Shown: positions 1 to 9,788 of the stretch, piece after piece
How the letters are laid out: each line of letters begins with the position of its first letter
Position numbering within the stretch: the stretch's first letter is position 1
Source: Maritalea mediterranea
Lineage (GTDB): Bacteria; Pseudomonadota; Alphaproteobacteria; Rhizobiales; Devosiaceae
Length of the DNA: 64,000 nt
Direction of reading: 5' to 3'
NCBI RefSeq assembly: GCF_021568695.1
Contig: NZ_JAKGTI010000005.1
Span: 1 to 64,000 of the forward strand
Notes under the pieces: generated by a model
The model's input: only the letters and a program-made list of their open reading frames with translations
The model's database searches: none
What the model was told of the DNA's origin: nothing
Made by a program: the position numbers and the translations under genes

Positions 1-384
1 CGAGAAAGAAGGCGGGGGTGCCGGGGTAGCGAACGCAGCGAGCGACGGCGGCGCAAAAAAGAGCCGGGGGTGCCGGGGCAGCGAACGCGTGAGCGACGGC
101 CGCGAGAAAGAAGGCGGGGGTGCCGGGGTAGCGAACGCAGCGAGCGACGGCGGCGCAAAAAAGAGCCGGGGGTGCCGGGGCAGCGAACGCGTGAGCGACG
201 GCCGCGAGAAAGAAGGCGGGGGTGCCGGGGTAGCGAACGCAGCGAGCGACGGCGGCGCAAAAAAGAGCCGGGGGTGCCGGGGCAGCGAACGCGTGAGCGA
301 CGGCCGCGAGAAAGAAGGCGGGGGTGCCGGGGTAGCGAACGCAGCGAGCGACGGCGGCGCAAAAAAGAGCCGGGGGTGCCGGGC
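1..384. repeat. 102-bp tandem repeat array (about 3.8 copies)
   Basis: The same block restarts at about 1, 103, 205 and 307, giving an exact 102-bp period. Each unit is two related halves of about 51 bp, one containing GTGCCGGGGTAGCGAACGCA and the other GTGCCGGGGCAGCGAACGCG, each ending in a GAGCGACGGC core. Because 102 is divisible by 3, frames stay open and give Arg-rich spurious proteins. The array may continue left of the window. Decayed half-units follow to about 447. The first half-unit recurs in inverse orientation near 59.5 and 61.2 kb. Confidence 0.95.
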
Positions 385-487
385 TTAGCCCGTCCGGCGT
401 GAGGGCAGAAAATTAGAACGTCGTGAGCGACGGCGGCGCGAAAAACGGCAAAGCCGCCGCTCGACCTTGAGCACAAAAGCTCCCCCT

Positions 488-955
488 CTATTCCTTATAC
501 CGCGCCAAAATGCTGCTGCTGGCGTCCTCGATCAGGTTGAGGACATGATCAAATCCGTCTTCACCGCCAAAATAGGGGTCGGGCACTTCTTCGGTGGTGC
601 TGTCGCCGTAGGGCAAAAATAATTCGACTTGCGCGCTGGCATCGGCAGGGGCGAGCTTTTTTAGATTGCGCAGATTGGAGCGGTCCATGGCGAGGATCAG
701 GTCGAAGCGGTAAAAATCATCCTGTGTGACCTGACGGGCTTTTAAGGCGGACAAATCATATCCCCGTGCCGCTGCGGCATTCATCGCCCGTTCATCTGGT
801 GTGTGGCCAATATGCCAATCGCCGGTGCCGGCGCTGTCGATTTCGAGCGAGATATCATCCTTGAGCGCCATTTGCTGCAACACAGCGTGCGCGGTGGGTG
901 AACGGCAGATATTGCCAAGGCACACAAGCAGGATTGAACGGGGAAATGTCGACAT
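488..955 (-). CDS. low-molecular-weight protein-tyrosine phosphatase
   Basis: Cytosolic phosphatase of 155 aa that hydrolyses phosphotyrosine through a cysteinyl-phosphate intermediate. The P-loop is at the N-terminus: Cys12-Leu-Gly-Asn-Ile-Cys17-Arg18-Ser19. The general acid is Asp126 in the family's DPY motif (VPDPYFGG). Length is normal for the family. The open frame extends upstream to 1036, but the ATG at 955 is preceded by AAAGGAG at good spacing and places the P-loop at the usual position. It could act on tyrosine kinases of polysaccharide export, but no such genes are nearby, so the substrate is unknown. Confidence 0.93.
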   Translation of the reverse strand: MSTFPRSILLVCLGNICRSPTAHAVLQQMALKDDISLEIDSAGTGDWHIGHTPDERAMNAAAARGYDLSALKARQVTQDDFYRFDLILAMDRSNLRNLKKLAPADASAQVELFLPYGDSTTEEVPDPYFGGEDGFDHVLNLIEDASSSILARYKE

Positions 956-1162
956 TTTGGCTCCTTTTGGCCGAGGTTTTAACGCTTCGTTCACCTTGAA
1001 TTGTGAAACAGGGTATATGGATAAGACATATGCCAAAATAAGGTCAAATTTCTGCTTATGTTGAGGATTTGATTAAAAAGCTGCAAATCTTTGCGGCTTG
1101 GTAACCCTCATTGGCGGATAATAAGCGGGAACGTGGGTGAGTGGATAAAGGAACCCAAAGGA

Positions 1163-1696
1163 ATGATTGAAGCTAAACAGATGAAAAGATTTGCGCTTAA
1201 GGCGGGTGTTGCAGTGATGGTTGGCCTGCTATCAGCAGGCTCAGCGCAGGCCGCGGCGACAAAGCTGGGCACGTTCAACTTTTGGACCGCGTGGACCGAT
1301 CAGGATAGCAATGGCAAAATCTGCTACATCTCTTCGCAACCTCAGGATGCGCAGCCGACCAATGTGAAACGCAGCCCGATTCACTTTTTGGTGACCCATC
1401 GCATGGGCACGGGCAAACGCAATGAGGTGGCGACCTTGATCGGTTATCCCTATAAGCCAGGTGCCGAAGCCAGCGCCACCGTGGATGGCAAAGCCTATCC
1501 AATGGTCACGGACAGTGAGCAGGAAGCGGGGTGGTTGGCCTCTACAGCAGATGAGCCCAGCTTTGTGGATGCGATGAAACGTGGCTCTGAGATGGTGGTG
1601 CGCGGTATTTCCACCCGGGGCACCCGCACAACGGACACCTATTCATTGTCTGGTGTGACCGCCGCGATGAATGCCATCGACAAAGAGTGTAATTAA
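1163..1696 (+). CDS. IalB family exported protein (first of two)
   Basis: Protein of 177 aa related to invasion-associated locus B proteins (Pfam IalB), an alphaproteobacterial periplasmic or envelope family of uncertain biochemical role. A signal peptide is clear: MKRFALKAG start, hydrophobic core, then AGSAQA-A cleavage near residue 30. The mature part has the family's early F-x-x-W-T-A-W segment and a C-terminal Ser-Leu-Ser-Gly followed by a late Cys. The ATG at 1163 is chosen because AAAGGA lies 10 nt upstream. ATG 1181 is possible. The next gene is a paralogue in the same orientation. Confidence 0.85.
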   Translation: MIEAKQMKRFALKAGVAVMVGLLSAGSAQAAATKLGTFNFWTAWTDQDSNGKICYISSQPQDAQPTNVKRSPIHFLVTHRMGTGKRNEVATLIGYPYKPGAEASATVDGKAYPMVTDSEQEAGWLASTADEPSFVDAMKRGSEMVVRGISTRGTRTTDTYSLSGVTAAMNAIDKECN

Positions 1697-1822
1697 TCCC
1701 GCTTGGGATATAACGTCATGTGAAGCGCGAACCTGGTTCGCGCTTTCATGCGTTTAGGGGTGCATTTTTGCCAAAGCTGTGGTTTAACCCCAAAATAAAG
1801 CGATCAACCGATAGGGCTGCAT

Positions 1823-2362
1823 ATGCGCATTCGACATTTCTGGATTTCCCAATGCACACTGGTCAGGCTTGGATTTCTGGCTATGCTCATATTGTTGGCG
1901 TTCGGCCAGGCGGGTTTTGCACAATCGGTGCAGTCTTTGGGAGACTTTAAAGCCTGGTCAGCCTATTCGACAGTGAAATCGGCCACCAATTTGTGCTTTG
2001 TGCATTCCAAGCCGGTGGAGATTGAGCCGCAGTTGGAAGATATGGGTGACCCGTATTTTTATGTGACCCACCGCCCGAATGAGGGCGTGCGCTATGAGAT
2101 CAATCTGGTTGCTGGCTTCAATTTTCAGACTGACAGTTTGGCCGCGGCGCAAATTGGCGGTCAGTCTTATTCCCTGTTTACACAAGGGGATGCCGCCTGG
2201 CTGGAAGATGTGAGCCAAAGCGCGGACATGGCCGCAGCGATGCGGCGGGGCACCACAATGGTGGTTGAAGGGATTGATGAACGTGGCACCAAAGTGCGCA
2301 TGGTCTTTTCCCTTTCGGGCGCAACCGCGTCCATGCGCGCCATTGATAATGCCTGCAGCTAG
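1823..2362 (+). CDS. IalB family exported protein (second of two)
   Basis: A 179-aa paralogue of the preceding protein. Shared landmarks are the signal peptide (hydrophobic stretch about residues 14-30, cleavage after GFA), the early LGDFKAWSAY segment, a VTHRP motif where the first copy has VTHRM, MVVEGIDERGT against MVVRGISTRGT, and the terminal SLSGATASM...AIDNACS. The pair is probably an old tandem duplication, since identity is moderate. No enzyme motif is visible and the function is unknown beyond the family's link to the cell envelope. Confidence 0.85.
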   Translation: MRIRHFWISQCTLVRLGFLAMLILLAFGQAGFAQSVQSLGDFKAWSAYSTVKSATNLCFVHSKPVEIEPQLEDMGDPYFYVTHRPNEGVRYEINLVAGFNFQTDSLAAAQIGGQSYSLFTQGDAAWLEDVSQSADMAAAMRRGTTMVVEGIDERGTKVRMVFSLSGATASMRAIDNACS

Positions 2363-2440
2363 CGGGCCACACACCAAAATTCTTTGCCTTTTGGCCTAGT
2401 CTCTGGTATTGGCTCGCCTCTGAATTGATGAGGTTATAAG

Positions 2441-3631
2441 ATGTCGATCAGCCTAGATATTGCCAATGCCAATGTGAAAACCGCCACCAAACCGTCTTTG
2501 GTGGGGATGGATCGTGATGATCTGATGGCGGCGTTGGAAGAGTTGGGCCTGCCCGAAAAACAGCGCAAGATGCGCGTTTCACAGCTGTGGAACTGGCTTT
2601 ATGTCAATGGCGTGAGCGATTTCGACCAGATGACCAATATCGCCAAAGGCTTGCGGCAAGAACTGGCTGACAAATTTGACCTGTCGCGCCCGGAAATCGT
2701 GTCCGAGCAAGTCTCGACAGACGGCACCCGCAAATGGTTGTTCCGGTTCAAAGATCCGATGCAGCCCAACATGCCGCCGGTAGATGTTGAGACGGTCTAT
2801 ATTCCCGAAGAAGATCGCGGCACCTTGTGTGTGTCGTCGCAAGTGGGCTGCACGCTCACCTGCACCTTTTGCCATACGGGCACGCAAAAGCTGGTGCGTA
2901 ATCTGACCGCGGGTGAAATCGTGTCGCAAATTTTGATGGCGCGGGAGCGTTTGGGCGATTATCCGGGGGGCGAGCGCCCGACGGACGGGATCGTACCGCG
3001 CGCAGGCATTCGCTCGGTCACCAATGTGGTGATGATGGGCATGGGCGAGCCGCTTTACAATTATGACAATGTGAAAAAGGCGATGCTGCTGATGTCAGAC
3101 GGGGAAGGCATTTCCCTGTCACGCCGCCGCATTACCTTGTCGACCTCCGGGGTTGTGCCGTTCATTCCAAAAATTGGCGAAGAGACCGGCGTCATGCTGG
3201 CGATTTCATTGCATGCGGTGAATGATGAGTTGCGCAATGAGCTGGTGCCGATCAATAAAAAGTGGCCGCTTGAAGAGCTGCTCGAAGCGTGCCGCAATTA
3301 TCCGGGGCTTTCCAATGCCAAGCGGATCACTTTTGAATATGTGATGCTCAAGGATGTGAACGATAGCGTGCAGGACGCCAAAAAGCTTGTGCGCATGCTG
3401 GATGGCATCCCCGCCAAGATCAATTTGATTCCGTTCAACCCGTGGCCAGGCTCACAATATGAATGCTCAAGCTGGGCGCAGATTGAAAAATTTGCCGACA
3501 TTGTCAATATGGCCGGTTATGCCAGCCCGGTGCGCACCCCGCGCGGCCGCGATATTTTTGCCGCCTGTGGTCAGTTGAAATCTGAAACTGAGCGCATGAG
3601 CAAAAAAGAGCGCGACGCGCTCGCCTCCTGA
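2441..3631 (+). CDS. rlmN: 23S rRNA (adenine2503-C2)-methyltransferase RlmN
   Basis: Radical-SAM enzyme (396 aa) that methylates C2 of A2503 in 23S rRNA and A37 in some tRNAs. The [4Fe-4S] cluster motif C-X3-C-X2-C is Cys137, Cys141 and Cys144 ([12 protein letters not shown]). The SAM-binding GEPL motif follows ([13 protein letters not shown]), then the SLHA segment of the barrel. The second catalytic Cys that forms the methyl-thiol intermediate is in the C-terminal [12 protein letters not shown]-terminal residues 24-95 form the usual RNA-binding helical domain. Length and all key residues are intact. Confidence 0.97.
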   Translation: MSISLDIANANVKTATKPSLVGMDRDDLMAALEELGLPEKQRKMRVSQLWNWLYVNGVSDFDQMTNIAKGLRQELADKFDLSRPEIVSEQVSTDGTRKWLFRFKDPMQPNMPPVDVETVYIPEEDRGTLCVSSQVGCTLTCTFCHTGTQKLVRNLTAGEIVSQILMARERLGDYPGGERPTDGIVPRAGIRSVTNVVMMGMGEPLYNYDNVKKAMLLMSDGEGISLSRRRITLSTSGVVPFIPKIGEETGVMLAISLHAVNDELRNELVPINKKWPLEELLEACRNYPGLSNAKRITFEYVMLKDVNDSVQDAKKLVRMLDGIPAKINLIPFNPWPGSQYECSSWAQIEKFADIVNMAGYASPVRTPRGRDIFAACGQLKSETERMSKKERDALAS

Positions 3632-3643
3632 TCTGATCTCGGG

Positions 3644-4318
3644 CTAGTGCCGCGCTTGCGCGGTCAGGATGGTCGCGGCGAAAGCCGTGAACACCGCGGC
3701 GAACGAGTAATTGAGCGCGCGCCCGATCCATTTTGATTTCATTAGTGCTTTGGACAGCCAGTCCGCGCCGAATATCATGGCGAGGGTGAGGGGCAGCGAA
3801 ATCAGAATGAATAAAAGCCCCAACGTGAATAGCTTGTGAGCGGCATAAGGATCGCCCGCCACCACAAATTGCGGCAAAAAGGTCATAAAGAACAGAACGA
3901 TTTTGGGGTTCAGCAAATTGATGCCCACCCCCGTCAGATAGGATTTTTTGAGGCTGGGCTGTTTGCTGCTTTCCCCGAAATTGAGTTGCATGGTGTTGCC
4001 CGCCCGCACGGCGGCGATGGCCAGCCAGATCAAATAGAGCGCCCCGGCAATTTTCAGCACCAAAAAGGCGGTCGGCGCGGTGGCGATCAGCACGGAAATG
4101 CCCAGCGCCACAAGCAGTGTATGGATCAAAATGCCGGTGCAGGCGCCTGCCAGCGCGGCCATGCCGTGGGCGCGGCCAAAATTGAGGGCGCGCGACAAGA
4201 ACAGCGCCATATCCGGGCCGGGGGTGATCGCCAAAACAATGGTGGCCAGCGCGAAGGCCAGCAGCAATGCCGGTCCGGGCAAAAGAATCGTGCCCAGTTC
4301 TGCCATATATGCCAACAT
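3644..4318 (-). CDS. LysE/RhtB family amino-acid exporter
   Basis: Inner-membrane translocator of 224 aa with about six hydrophobic segments. The family signature near the N-terminus is ITPGPDMALFLSRAL, and the middle has GVGINLLNPKIVLFFMTFLPQF, typical of RhtB proteins. Such proteins export amino acids or related small molecules in exchange for protons. The substrate cannot be read from sequence. The frame is open to 4495, but ATG 4318 is preceded by GGGGAGG about 10 nt upstream and begins just before the first membrane helix. It is divergent from argG. Confidence 0.88.
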   Translation of the reverse strand: MLAYMAELGTILLPGPALLLAFALATIVLAITPGPDMALFLSRALNFGRAHGMAALAGACTGILIHTLLVALGISVLIATAPTAFLVLKIAGALYLIWLAIAAVRAGNTMQLNFGESSKQPSLKKSYLTGVGINLLNPKIVLFFMTFLPQFVVAGDPYAAHKLFTLGLLFILISLPLTLAMIFGADWLSKALMKSKWIGRALNYSFAAVFTAFAATILTAQARH

Positions 4319-4478
4319 ATGTGATGACCTCCCCATCGAATTCGATGCATCATAGGCGCGGTTTTTAGGATTTGTCCATTGGTTTGAAAAGGCTGAAATT
4401 GCCCGGAATGGCTTTTCATTTGGCTTGGGCAAATCTATAAGGGGCGCGAGATAGCACAAAAGCAAAGAGTTTGAGCCG

Positions 4479-5699
4479 ATGAGCAAGAAAATCAATAAAG
4501 TGGTGTTGGCCTATTCTGGCGGGCTGGACACCTCGATCATCCTGAAATGGTTGAAAGTGGCCTATGATTGCGAAGTGGTGACCTTTACCGCCGATCTGGG
4601 CCAGGGCGAAGAGTTGGAACCCGCCCGCAAAAAAGCGGAAATGATGGGCATCAAGGAAATCTTTATCGAAGATGTGCGCGAAGAATTTGTGCGCGACTTT
4701 GTGTTTCCCATGTTCCGCGCCAATGCCCTTTATGAAGGGGTTTATTTGCTCGGTACCTCCATCGCACGCCCGTTGATTTCCAAGCGTCTGGTCGAAATTG
4801 CCCATGAAGTGGGCGCCGATGCGATTTCGCATGGGGCGACCGGCAAGGGCAATGACCAGGTGCGGTTTGAGCTGGCGGCCTATGCGCTGGATCCGAACAT
4901 CAAGGTGATTGCGCCATGGCGCGAGTGGGATTTGCAATCGCGCACCAAGCTTTTGGAGTTTGCCGAACAGCATCAAATTCCGGTGCCAAAGGATAAGCGC
5001 GGCGAAGCGCCCTTCTCGGTGGATGCGAACCTGTTGCACACCTCATCAGAGGGCAAAGTGCTGGAAGATCCCGCGCAAGAAGCGCCGGATTATGTCTATC
5101 AGCGCACCGTGAACCCGGAAGATGCGCCGGATACGCCGGAATATATCACCATCGAATTTGAAAAAGGCGACCCGATCGCCGTCAATGGCGAGAAATTGTC
5201 GCCCGCCTCCCTGCTGACCAAGCTGAACGAGCTTGGCGGTAAGCATGGCATTGGCCGGTTGGACCTGGTGGAAAACCGGTTTGTGGGCATGAAGTCGCGC
5301 GGCATTTATGAAACACCGGGCGGCACCATTTTGCTCGAAGCGCACCGGGGCATGGAATCCTTGACCTTGGATCGCGGCGCGGCGCACCTGAAAGATGAGA
5401 TTATGCCACGCTATGCCGAGCTGATCTATAATGGCTTCTGGTATTCGCCGGAGCGCGAAATGTTGCAGGCACTGATCGACAAGAGCCAGGACATGGTGGC
5501 AGGTGAAGTGCGCTTGAAGCTTTATAAAGGCAGCGCCACCATTGTGGGTCGCTCTTCACCCTTCTCGCTTTATTCAGAAGATCTGGTGACCTTTGAAGAA
5601 GGCTCGGGCACCTATGACCATCAGGACGCGCAGGGCTTTATCCAGCTCAATGGCCTGCGGCTGAAAACTTATGCCGCGCGGCGGGATCAAAATAAATGA
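4479..5699 (+). CDS. argG: argininosuccinate synthase
   Basis: Joins citrulline and aspartate using ATP to form argininosuccinate, the penultimate step of arginine synthesis, in the cytosol. The 406-aa product has the ATP pyrophosphatase P-loop AYSGGLDTS at residues 10-18 and the [14 protein letters not shown] substrate-binding block in the first third. The C-terminal part ([15 protein letters not shown]) matches the synthetase domain. The next gene starts within its stop codon, so the two are probably co-transcribed. A LysE-type exporter sits divergently; a link to arginine export would be guesswork. Confidence 0.97.
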   Translation: MSKKINKVVLAYSGGLDTSIILKWLKVAYDCEVVTFTADLGQGEELEPARKKAEMMGIKEIFIEDVREEFVRDFVFPMFRANALYEGVYLLGTSIARPLISKRLVEIAHEVGADAISHGATGKGNDQVRFELAAYALDPNIKVIAPWREWDLQSRTKLLEFAEQHQIPVPKDKRGEAPFSVDANLLHTSSEGKVLEDPAQEAPDYVYQRTVNPEDAPDTPEYITIEFEKGDPIAVNGEKLSPASLLTKLNELGGKHGIGRLDLVENRFVGMKSRGIYETPGGTILLEAHRGMESLTLDRGAAHLKDEIMPRYAELIYNGFWYSPEREMLQALIDKSQDMVAGEVRLKLYKGSATIVGRSSPFSLYSEDLVTFEEGSGTYDHQDAQGFIQLNGLRLKTYAARRDQNK

Positions 5700-6298
5700 A
5701 ACTCACGCTAGACCATTTGGTGTTGGGCACCGCAGACCTTGCGCAAAGTGCAGCGCAACTGACTGAATGGTTTGGTGTGGCGCCTTTTGGTGGTGGCGAA
5801 CATGATTTGTTTGCCACCCACAATAAATTGTGGCGGCTGGATGCACCTAACTATCCGATCTATCTGGAGTTGATTGCGATTAATCCGGCGGCCGAACCGC
5901 AACAGGCGCGCTGGTTTGGGTTGGATGCTTGCGACTTTTCCGACAGCTCAATCTTGCCAATTGGCATGGTGGCCCGCTGTGTGGATATTGTGACCGCCGT
6001 GCAGCAGTTCGGCCCTGACCATTATGATGTTCTGGCTCTGTCGCGCGGTGATTTGCATTGGAAATTCGCTGTGGAGCGCAGCGATTATTGTTTTCCCAGC
6101 CAATACCCCAATCTGATCGAATGGGAAGAAGCACATCCGCTGGACGGGGTAGCGTCTCAGGGGCTGACGCTGGAACAGGTGGTCTGGCCGCAAAATCTGG
6201 CGTTGGACTTAGATTGGCCTTGCTCGGCGAAATTAGGTGATGTGGGGAAATTTGGTTTCGTGATGGCCAATGCTATTGGTCAAACCATTCAATTTTAA
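5696..6298 (+). CDS. VOC (glyoxalase-like) domain protein
   Basis: A 200-aa protein beginning [22 protein letters not shown], the usual opening of the glyoxalase-like domain called Glyoxalase_3. It carries H8 early and an acidic residue in [13 protein letters not shown], the expected pattern for a metal-binding vicinal-oxygen-chelate fold. The reaction is unknown. The ATG overlaps the argG stop (ATGA at 5696-5699), implying translational coupling, although no functional link to arginine synthesis is evident. Confidence 0.8.
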   Translation: MKLTLDHLVLGTADLAQSAAQLTEWFGVAPFGGGEHDLFATHNKLWRLDAPNYPIYLELIAINPAAEPQQARWFGLDACDFSDSSILPIGMVARCVDIVTAVQQFGPDHYDVLALSRGDLHWKFAVERSDYCFPSQYPNLIEWEEAHPLDGVASQGLTLEQVVWPQNLALDLDWPCSAKLGDVGKFGFVMANAIGQTIQF

Positions 6299-6453
6299 AT
6301 CAAATTCCCACTCGCTCTGCGCTTACGGTGATGAAAGAAAATCATTGGGTTGGTATCATTCAGGTCATCTTGAGCGATGCTCCCTAATTCAGGCACTATG
6401 GCCAAGATTTTGAATGCATCGCGAACTCCCGTTTGCTGCTGATAAATCAGTTT

Positions 6454-6496
6454 ATAAGGGTCTCTCAGCGCCAGATGAGGGGCCCTTATTTGTTTT
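6454..6496. terminator. bidirectional terminator
   Basis: The arms ATAAGGG (6454-6460) and CCCTTAT (6483-6489) pair, extended inward by CTCTCA against TGAGGG, and TTGTTTT follows on the + strand. It lies between the convergent VOC and benE genes and overlaps the benE stop. Confidence 0.65.
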
Positions 6497-7694
6497 CAGA
6501 TTTCGCATTATATCGCTTCATCATATTGTTGGCGAACACGATAAAAATACCGGCCAACAGCCCCCAAAACGCTCCTGCCACCCCAAAAAAACTGACACCT
6601 GAGGCGCTGATCAAAAAGGTGACCGCTGCGGCCTCGCGGTGGTCTTCCGCTTCAAACGCCCCCTTGGCAGAGGCGGCAAAAGCCCCGATCAGGGCCAGCC
6701 CGGCCACCGCTTCGATCAAAATGCTGGGGGCCAGCGTAATAAAGGTGGCGGCGACGCCGGCGATCAAGCCCAACAATACATAGGCGATGCCCGCAATGAT
6801 GGCCGCCCAATAGCGTTTTTGCGGGTCTGGATGCGCCTCTTCGCTGGCGCACATGGCGGCGGTGATGGCGGCTAGGGTTACTCCATGGGCCCCGAAGGGC
6901 GCGGCCAACAGGCTGAATATGCCGGTGCTGGAGAACAGATCGCCGGCTGGGGCATCATATTTATGCACCCGCAAGACGGTGAGGCCGGGAATGTTCTGGC
7001 TGGCCATATTGACAAAAAACAGCGGCAGCGCCAGGCCGATCAGGGCGGGCAGGCTGAACTGAGGCGTCACCCAAGCCAGTTTGGGCGGAAAGGCCGCGGC
7101 CAGTTGCGCGCCGCTATCCGCGGGCAGTTCAATGGCCAGCACCACAACAATGATAAAGGCGATCAGCGCGGCAGGCACCGCCAAGACTTTGTTGAACCGT
7201 CCCACTATAAGCCAGGCCAAAACGATGGGCAGGCCCAACGCCGGATTAAAGGCAATGGCTTTAAAGGGGGCAAAGCACAGGATCACCAGAATACCAGCTA
7301 GCATGGCGTTGGCGATGGCGTGGGGAGTTTTGTTAATCAGATGGCCAAAGGGCTTTATATAGCCCGCCATGATCACCAACAAAGAGCTGATAAGAAACGC
7401 GCCGATGGCCACACCAAATCCGCCCTCGACGGGACCCGAATTGATCAAGAGGGCCGCTCCCGGTGTGGACCAGGCCACAGAAATGGGCATGCGATATTTT
7501 TGCGCCAGATAAATGCCCCCCAGTCCCATGGCGATAAACAGCGCCATGAGACCTGTGGAGGCCTGATCTTCGGTCGCGCCAACGGCGCGCAGACCCTGCA
7601 GCACCACGGCGAAGGAGCTGGCAGAGCCGACAAAGGCAACAAGAAGGCCCATAAACAGGGCTTGGGGGGAAAATTGCTTAAGCATGGTGATCAT
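6486..7694 (-). CDS. BenE family benzoate/H+ symporter-like transporter
   Basis: Polytopic inner-membrane protein of 402 aa of the benzoate transporter (BenE) family, related in fold to the nucleobase/sulphate transporters. Landmarks are FVGSASSFAVVLQGL near the N-terminus, SVAWSTPGAALL, and the central GAHGVTLAAITAAMC segment, which are conserved in this family. About 12 hydrophobic segments are present. No benzoate catabolic genes are in the window, so the substrate could be another aromatic acid. The start is either 7694 or 7685 (MLKQF); no strong ribosome-binding site decides. Confidence 0.85.
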   Translation of the reverse strand: MITMLKQFSPQALFMGLLVAFVGSASSFAVVLQGLRAVGATEDQASTGLMALFIAMGLGGIYLAQKYRMPISVAWSTPGAALLINSGPVEGGFGVAIGAFLISSLLVIMAGYIKPFGHLINKTPHAIANAMLAGILVILCFAPFKAIAFNPALGLPIVLAWLIVGRFNKVLAVPAALIAFIIVVVLAIELPADSGAQLAAAFPPKLAWVTPQFSLPALIGLALPLFFVNMASQNIPGLTVLRVHKYDAPAGDLFSSTGIFSLLAAPFGAHGVTLAAITAAMCASEEAHPDPQKRYWAAIIAGIAYVLLGLIAGVAATFITLAPSILIEAVAGLALIGAFAASAKGAFEAEDHREAAAVTFLISASGVSFFGVAGAFWGLLAGIFIVFANNMMKRYNAKSENK

Positions 7695-7949
7695 TCTGTT
7701 GGCGTACTTATGGGTACACTACCAGTTTTTACAACTGGGCCAACCAATTATTATAGGTCGATGCCTTTGTTGCGCTGGTGAAATGGGTGGTGAACCCTGT
7801 TGCACCAAACGCACATCATTTACCCAATTTGTAAATATGGGCGTCAAACACCTGGTTTTTCGGCTGTTTGCGCAAATATAACTTGCTAGAAGGCCCGATC
7901 ACACGTAAAGCAGCCCCAGATAGAATTCCCAATAGATTGGACTTGAATA

Positions 7950-9767
7950 ATGGCTTTGCGCAATATTGCCATCATCGCGCACGTTGACCATGGCAAAACC
8001 ACTTTGATTGACGTGCTTTTGAAGCAGTCAGGCTCTTTCCGCGAAAATCAACGCGTTGAAGAACGGGCCATGGACAGCAATGATCTGGAACGTGAGCGCG
8101 GCATCACCATTTTGGCCAAGGTTACCTCGGTCGACTGGAAAGACACGCACATCAATATCGTCGATACGCCCGGCCACGCCGACTTTGGCGGCGAGGTGGA
8201 GCGGATCCTCAATATGGTGGATGGCGCGATTGTGTTGGTGGATGCGGCCGAAGGCCCGATGCCCCAAACCAAATTTGTGTTGTCGAAAGCCTTGAAAATT
8301 GGCTTGAAACCGATTGTGGCGATCAACAAAATTGATAAGCCGGACCAACGGGCTGAGGAGGTTTTGGACGAAATCTTTGATTTGTTCGTGGCGCTGGATG
8401 CCAATGAAGAACAATTGGATTTCCAAGTGCTTTACGGCTCGGCCAAACAAGGCTGGATGGCGGCAGACCCGTCAGGGCCGCAAGACAGCATGACCCCCTT
8501 GCTGGATATGGTAATTGACCATGTGCCGGAACCGAAGGTGGAAGAGGGCGAATTTAAAATGTTGGCGACCACCATTGAATCCAACCCATTTTTGGGCCGG
8601 ATTTTGACAGGTCGCGTGGTTTCAGGTTCGATCAAGCCAAATGATCAAGTGCACGGCCTTTCTGCTGATGGCACTGTGATTGAGCGTGGCCGGATTTCTA
8701 AGGTGCTGACCTTTAAAGGGTTGGAACGTGTGCCTGTGGAAGAAGCGAAGGCGGGCGACATTGTTGCGCTTTCTGGCTTGTTGACCACCACTGTGGCCGA
8801 CACGATTGCATCGCCCAGCGTGAAAGAAGCGTTACAGGCACAGCCGATCGATCCCCCAACCTTGTCCATGTCGTTCCGGGTGAATGATGGCCCGTTGGCG
8901 GGCACGGAAGGCGACAAGGTTCAGTCGCGCGTTATTCGCGACCGTCTTTATGCGGAAGCGGAAGGCAATGTGGCCTTGCAGGTGACCGACGGCGTTGATG
9001 GTGACAGCTATGAAGTGTCGGGCCGTGGCGAATTGCTGTTGTCAGTTCTGATTGAGACCATGCGTCGCGAAGGCTTTGAGCTTTGCCTCGGGCGTCCGAA
9101 AGTGGTGTTCCGGGAAGAAAATGGCCAGACGCTTGAGCCGATCGAAGAAGTGATCATTGATGTGGACGAAGAGTTTTCTGGTCCGGTCGTGCAAAAACTT
9201 TCTGAGCGCAAGGGCGATCTGATTGAAATGAAGCCGTCTGGTGGCGGCCGCACCCGTTTGGTGCTGCATGTGCCCACCCGTGGCTTGATCGGCTATCAGC
9301 CCGAATTGCTTTCTGATACGCGCGGCACAGCAATTTTCAACCGCGTGTTCCACGAATATGCGCCATTCCGGGGCAAGATGCAGAGCCGTTGTACTGGCGT
9401 GTTGATTTCCAACGGAAATGGCAAAGCGGTGCCTTTCGCGATGTTCAACCTTGAAGATCGTGGACCGATGATCATCGAACCCGGCGTTGATGTTTATGAA
9501 GGCATGATTGTTGGCGAACATTCGCGCGGCAATGATTTGGAAGTGAATGTGCTTAAAGGCAAGCAGCTGACCAATGTGCGGGCATCAGGCAAGGACGATG
9601 CGGTGAAATTGACACCGCCCAAAAAATTGTCTTTGGAGCAGGCCCTGTCTTACATCGCTGATGATGAATATGTGGAAGTGACGCCCAAAAGCATTCGCTT
9701 GCGCAAAATCATGCTCGACCCGAATGATCGTAAACGCGCTTCACGGGCCGCGGCCAAGGCGTCATAG
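7950..9767 (+). CDS. typA: ribosome-associated GTPase TypA/BipA
   Basis: Translational GTPase of 605 aa involved in ribosome assembly and stress growth. The G motifs are all present: G1 AHVDHGKTT (residues 10-18), RGIT (G2), DTPGHADF (G3), NKID (G4) and a G5 SAK in LYGSAKQGW. EF-G-like domains II, III and V follow, then the BipA-specific C-terminal domain with GTRGTAIFNRVFHEY-like residues and RKIMLDPNDRKR at the end. It is monocistronic, with its own terminator at 9796-9823. Confidence 0.97.
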   Translation: MALRNIAIIAHVDHGKTTLIDVLLKQSGSFRENQRVEERAMDSNDLERERGITILAKVTSVDWKDTHINIVDTPGHADFGGEVERILNMVDGAIVLVDAAEGPMPQTKFVLSKALKIGLKPIVAINKIDKPDQRAEEVLDEIFDLFVALDANEEQLDFQVLYGSAKQGWMAADPSGPQDSMTPLLDMVIDHVPEPKVEEGEFKMLATTIESNPFLGRILTGRVVSGSIKPNDQVHGLSADGTVIERGRISKVLTFKGLERVPVEEAKAGDIVALSGLLTTTVADTIASPSVKEALQAQPIDPPTLSMSFRVNDGPLAGTEGDKVQSRVIRDRLYAEAEGNVALQVTDGVDGDSYEVSGRGELLLSVLIETMRREGFELCLGRPKVVFREENGQTLEPIEEVIIDVDEEFSGPVVQKLSERKGDLIEMKPSGGGRTRLVLHVPTRGLIGYQPELLSDTRGTAIFNRVFHEYAPFRGKMQSRCTGVLISNGNGKAVPFAMFNLEDRGPMIIEPGVDVYEGMIVGEHSRGNDLEVNVLKGKQLTNVRASGKDDAVKLTPPKKLSLEQALSYIADDEYVEVTPKSIRLRKIMLDPNDRKRASRAAAKAS

Positions 9768-9788
9768 CGCGCTAAGCAGATCAAGACT

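Noticed and set aside
1-384. Array considered as CRISPR
   Set aside because: There are no unique spacers. The whole 102-bp unit repeats and no cas genes are present.
70-402. Arg-rich ORFs (110 and 99 aa) across the tandem array
   Set aside because: They exist only because the 102-bp period keeps frames open. Two frames are open at once, with no ribosome-binding site and low complexity.
7695-7949. 255-bp gap between benE and typA
   Set aside because: Examined for small ORFs, palindromes and riboswitches. Only an ordinary promoter region was seen.
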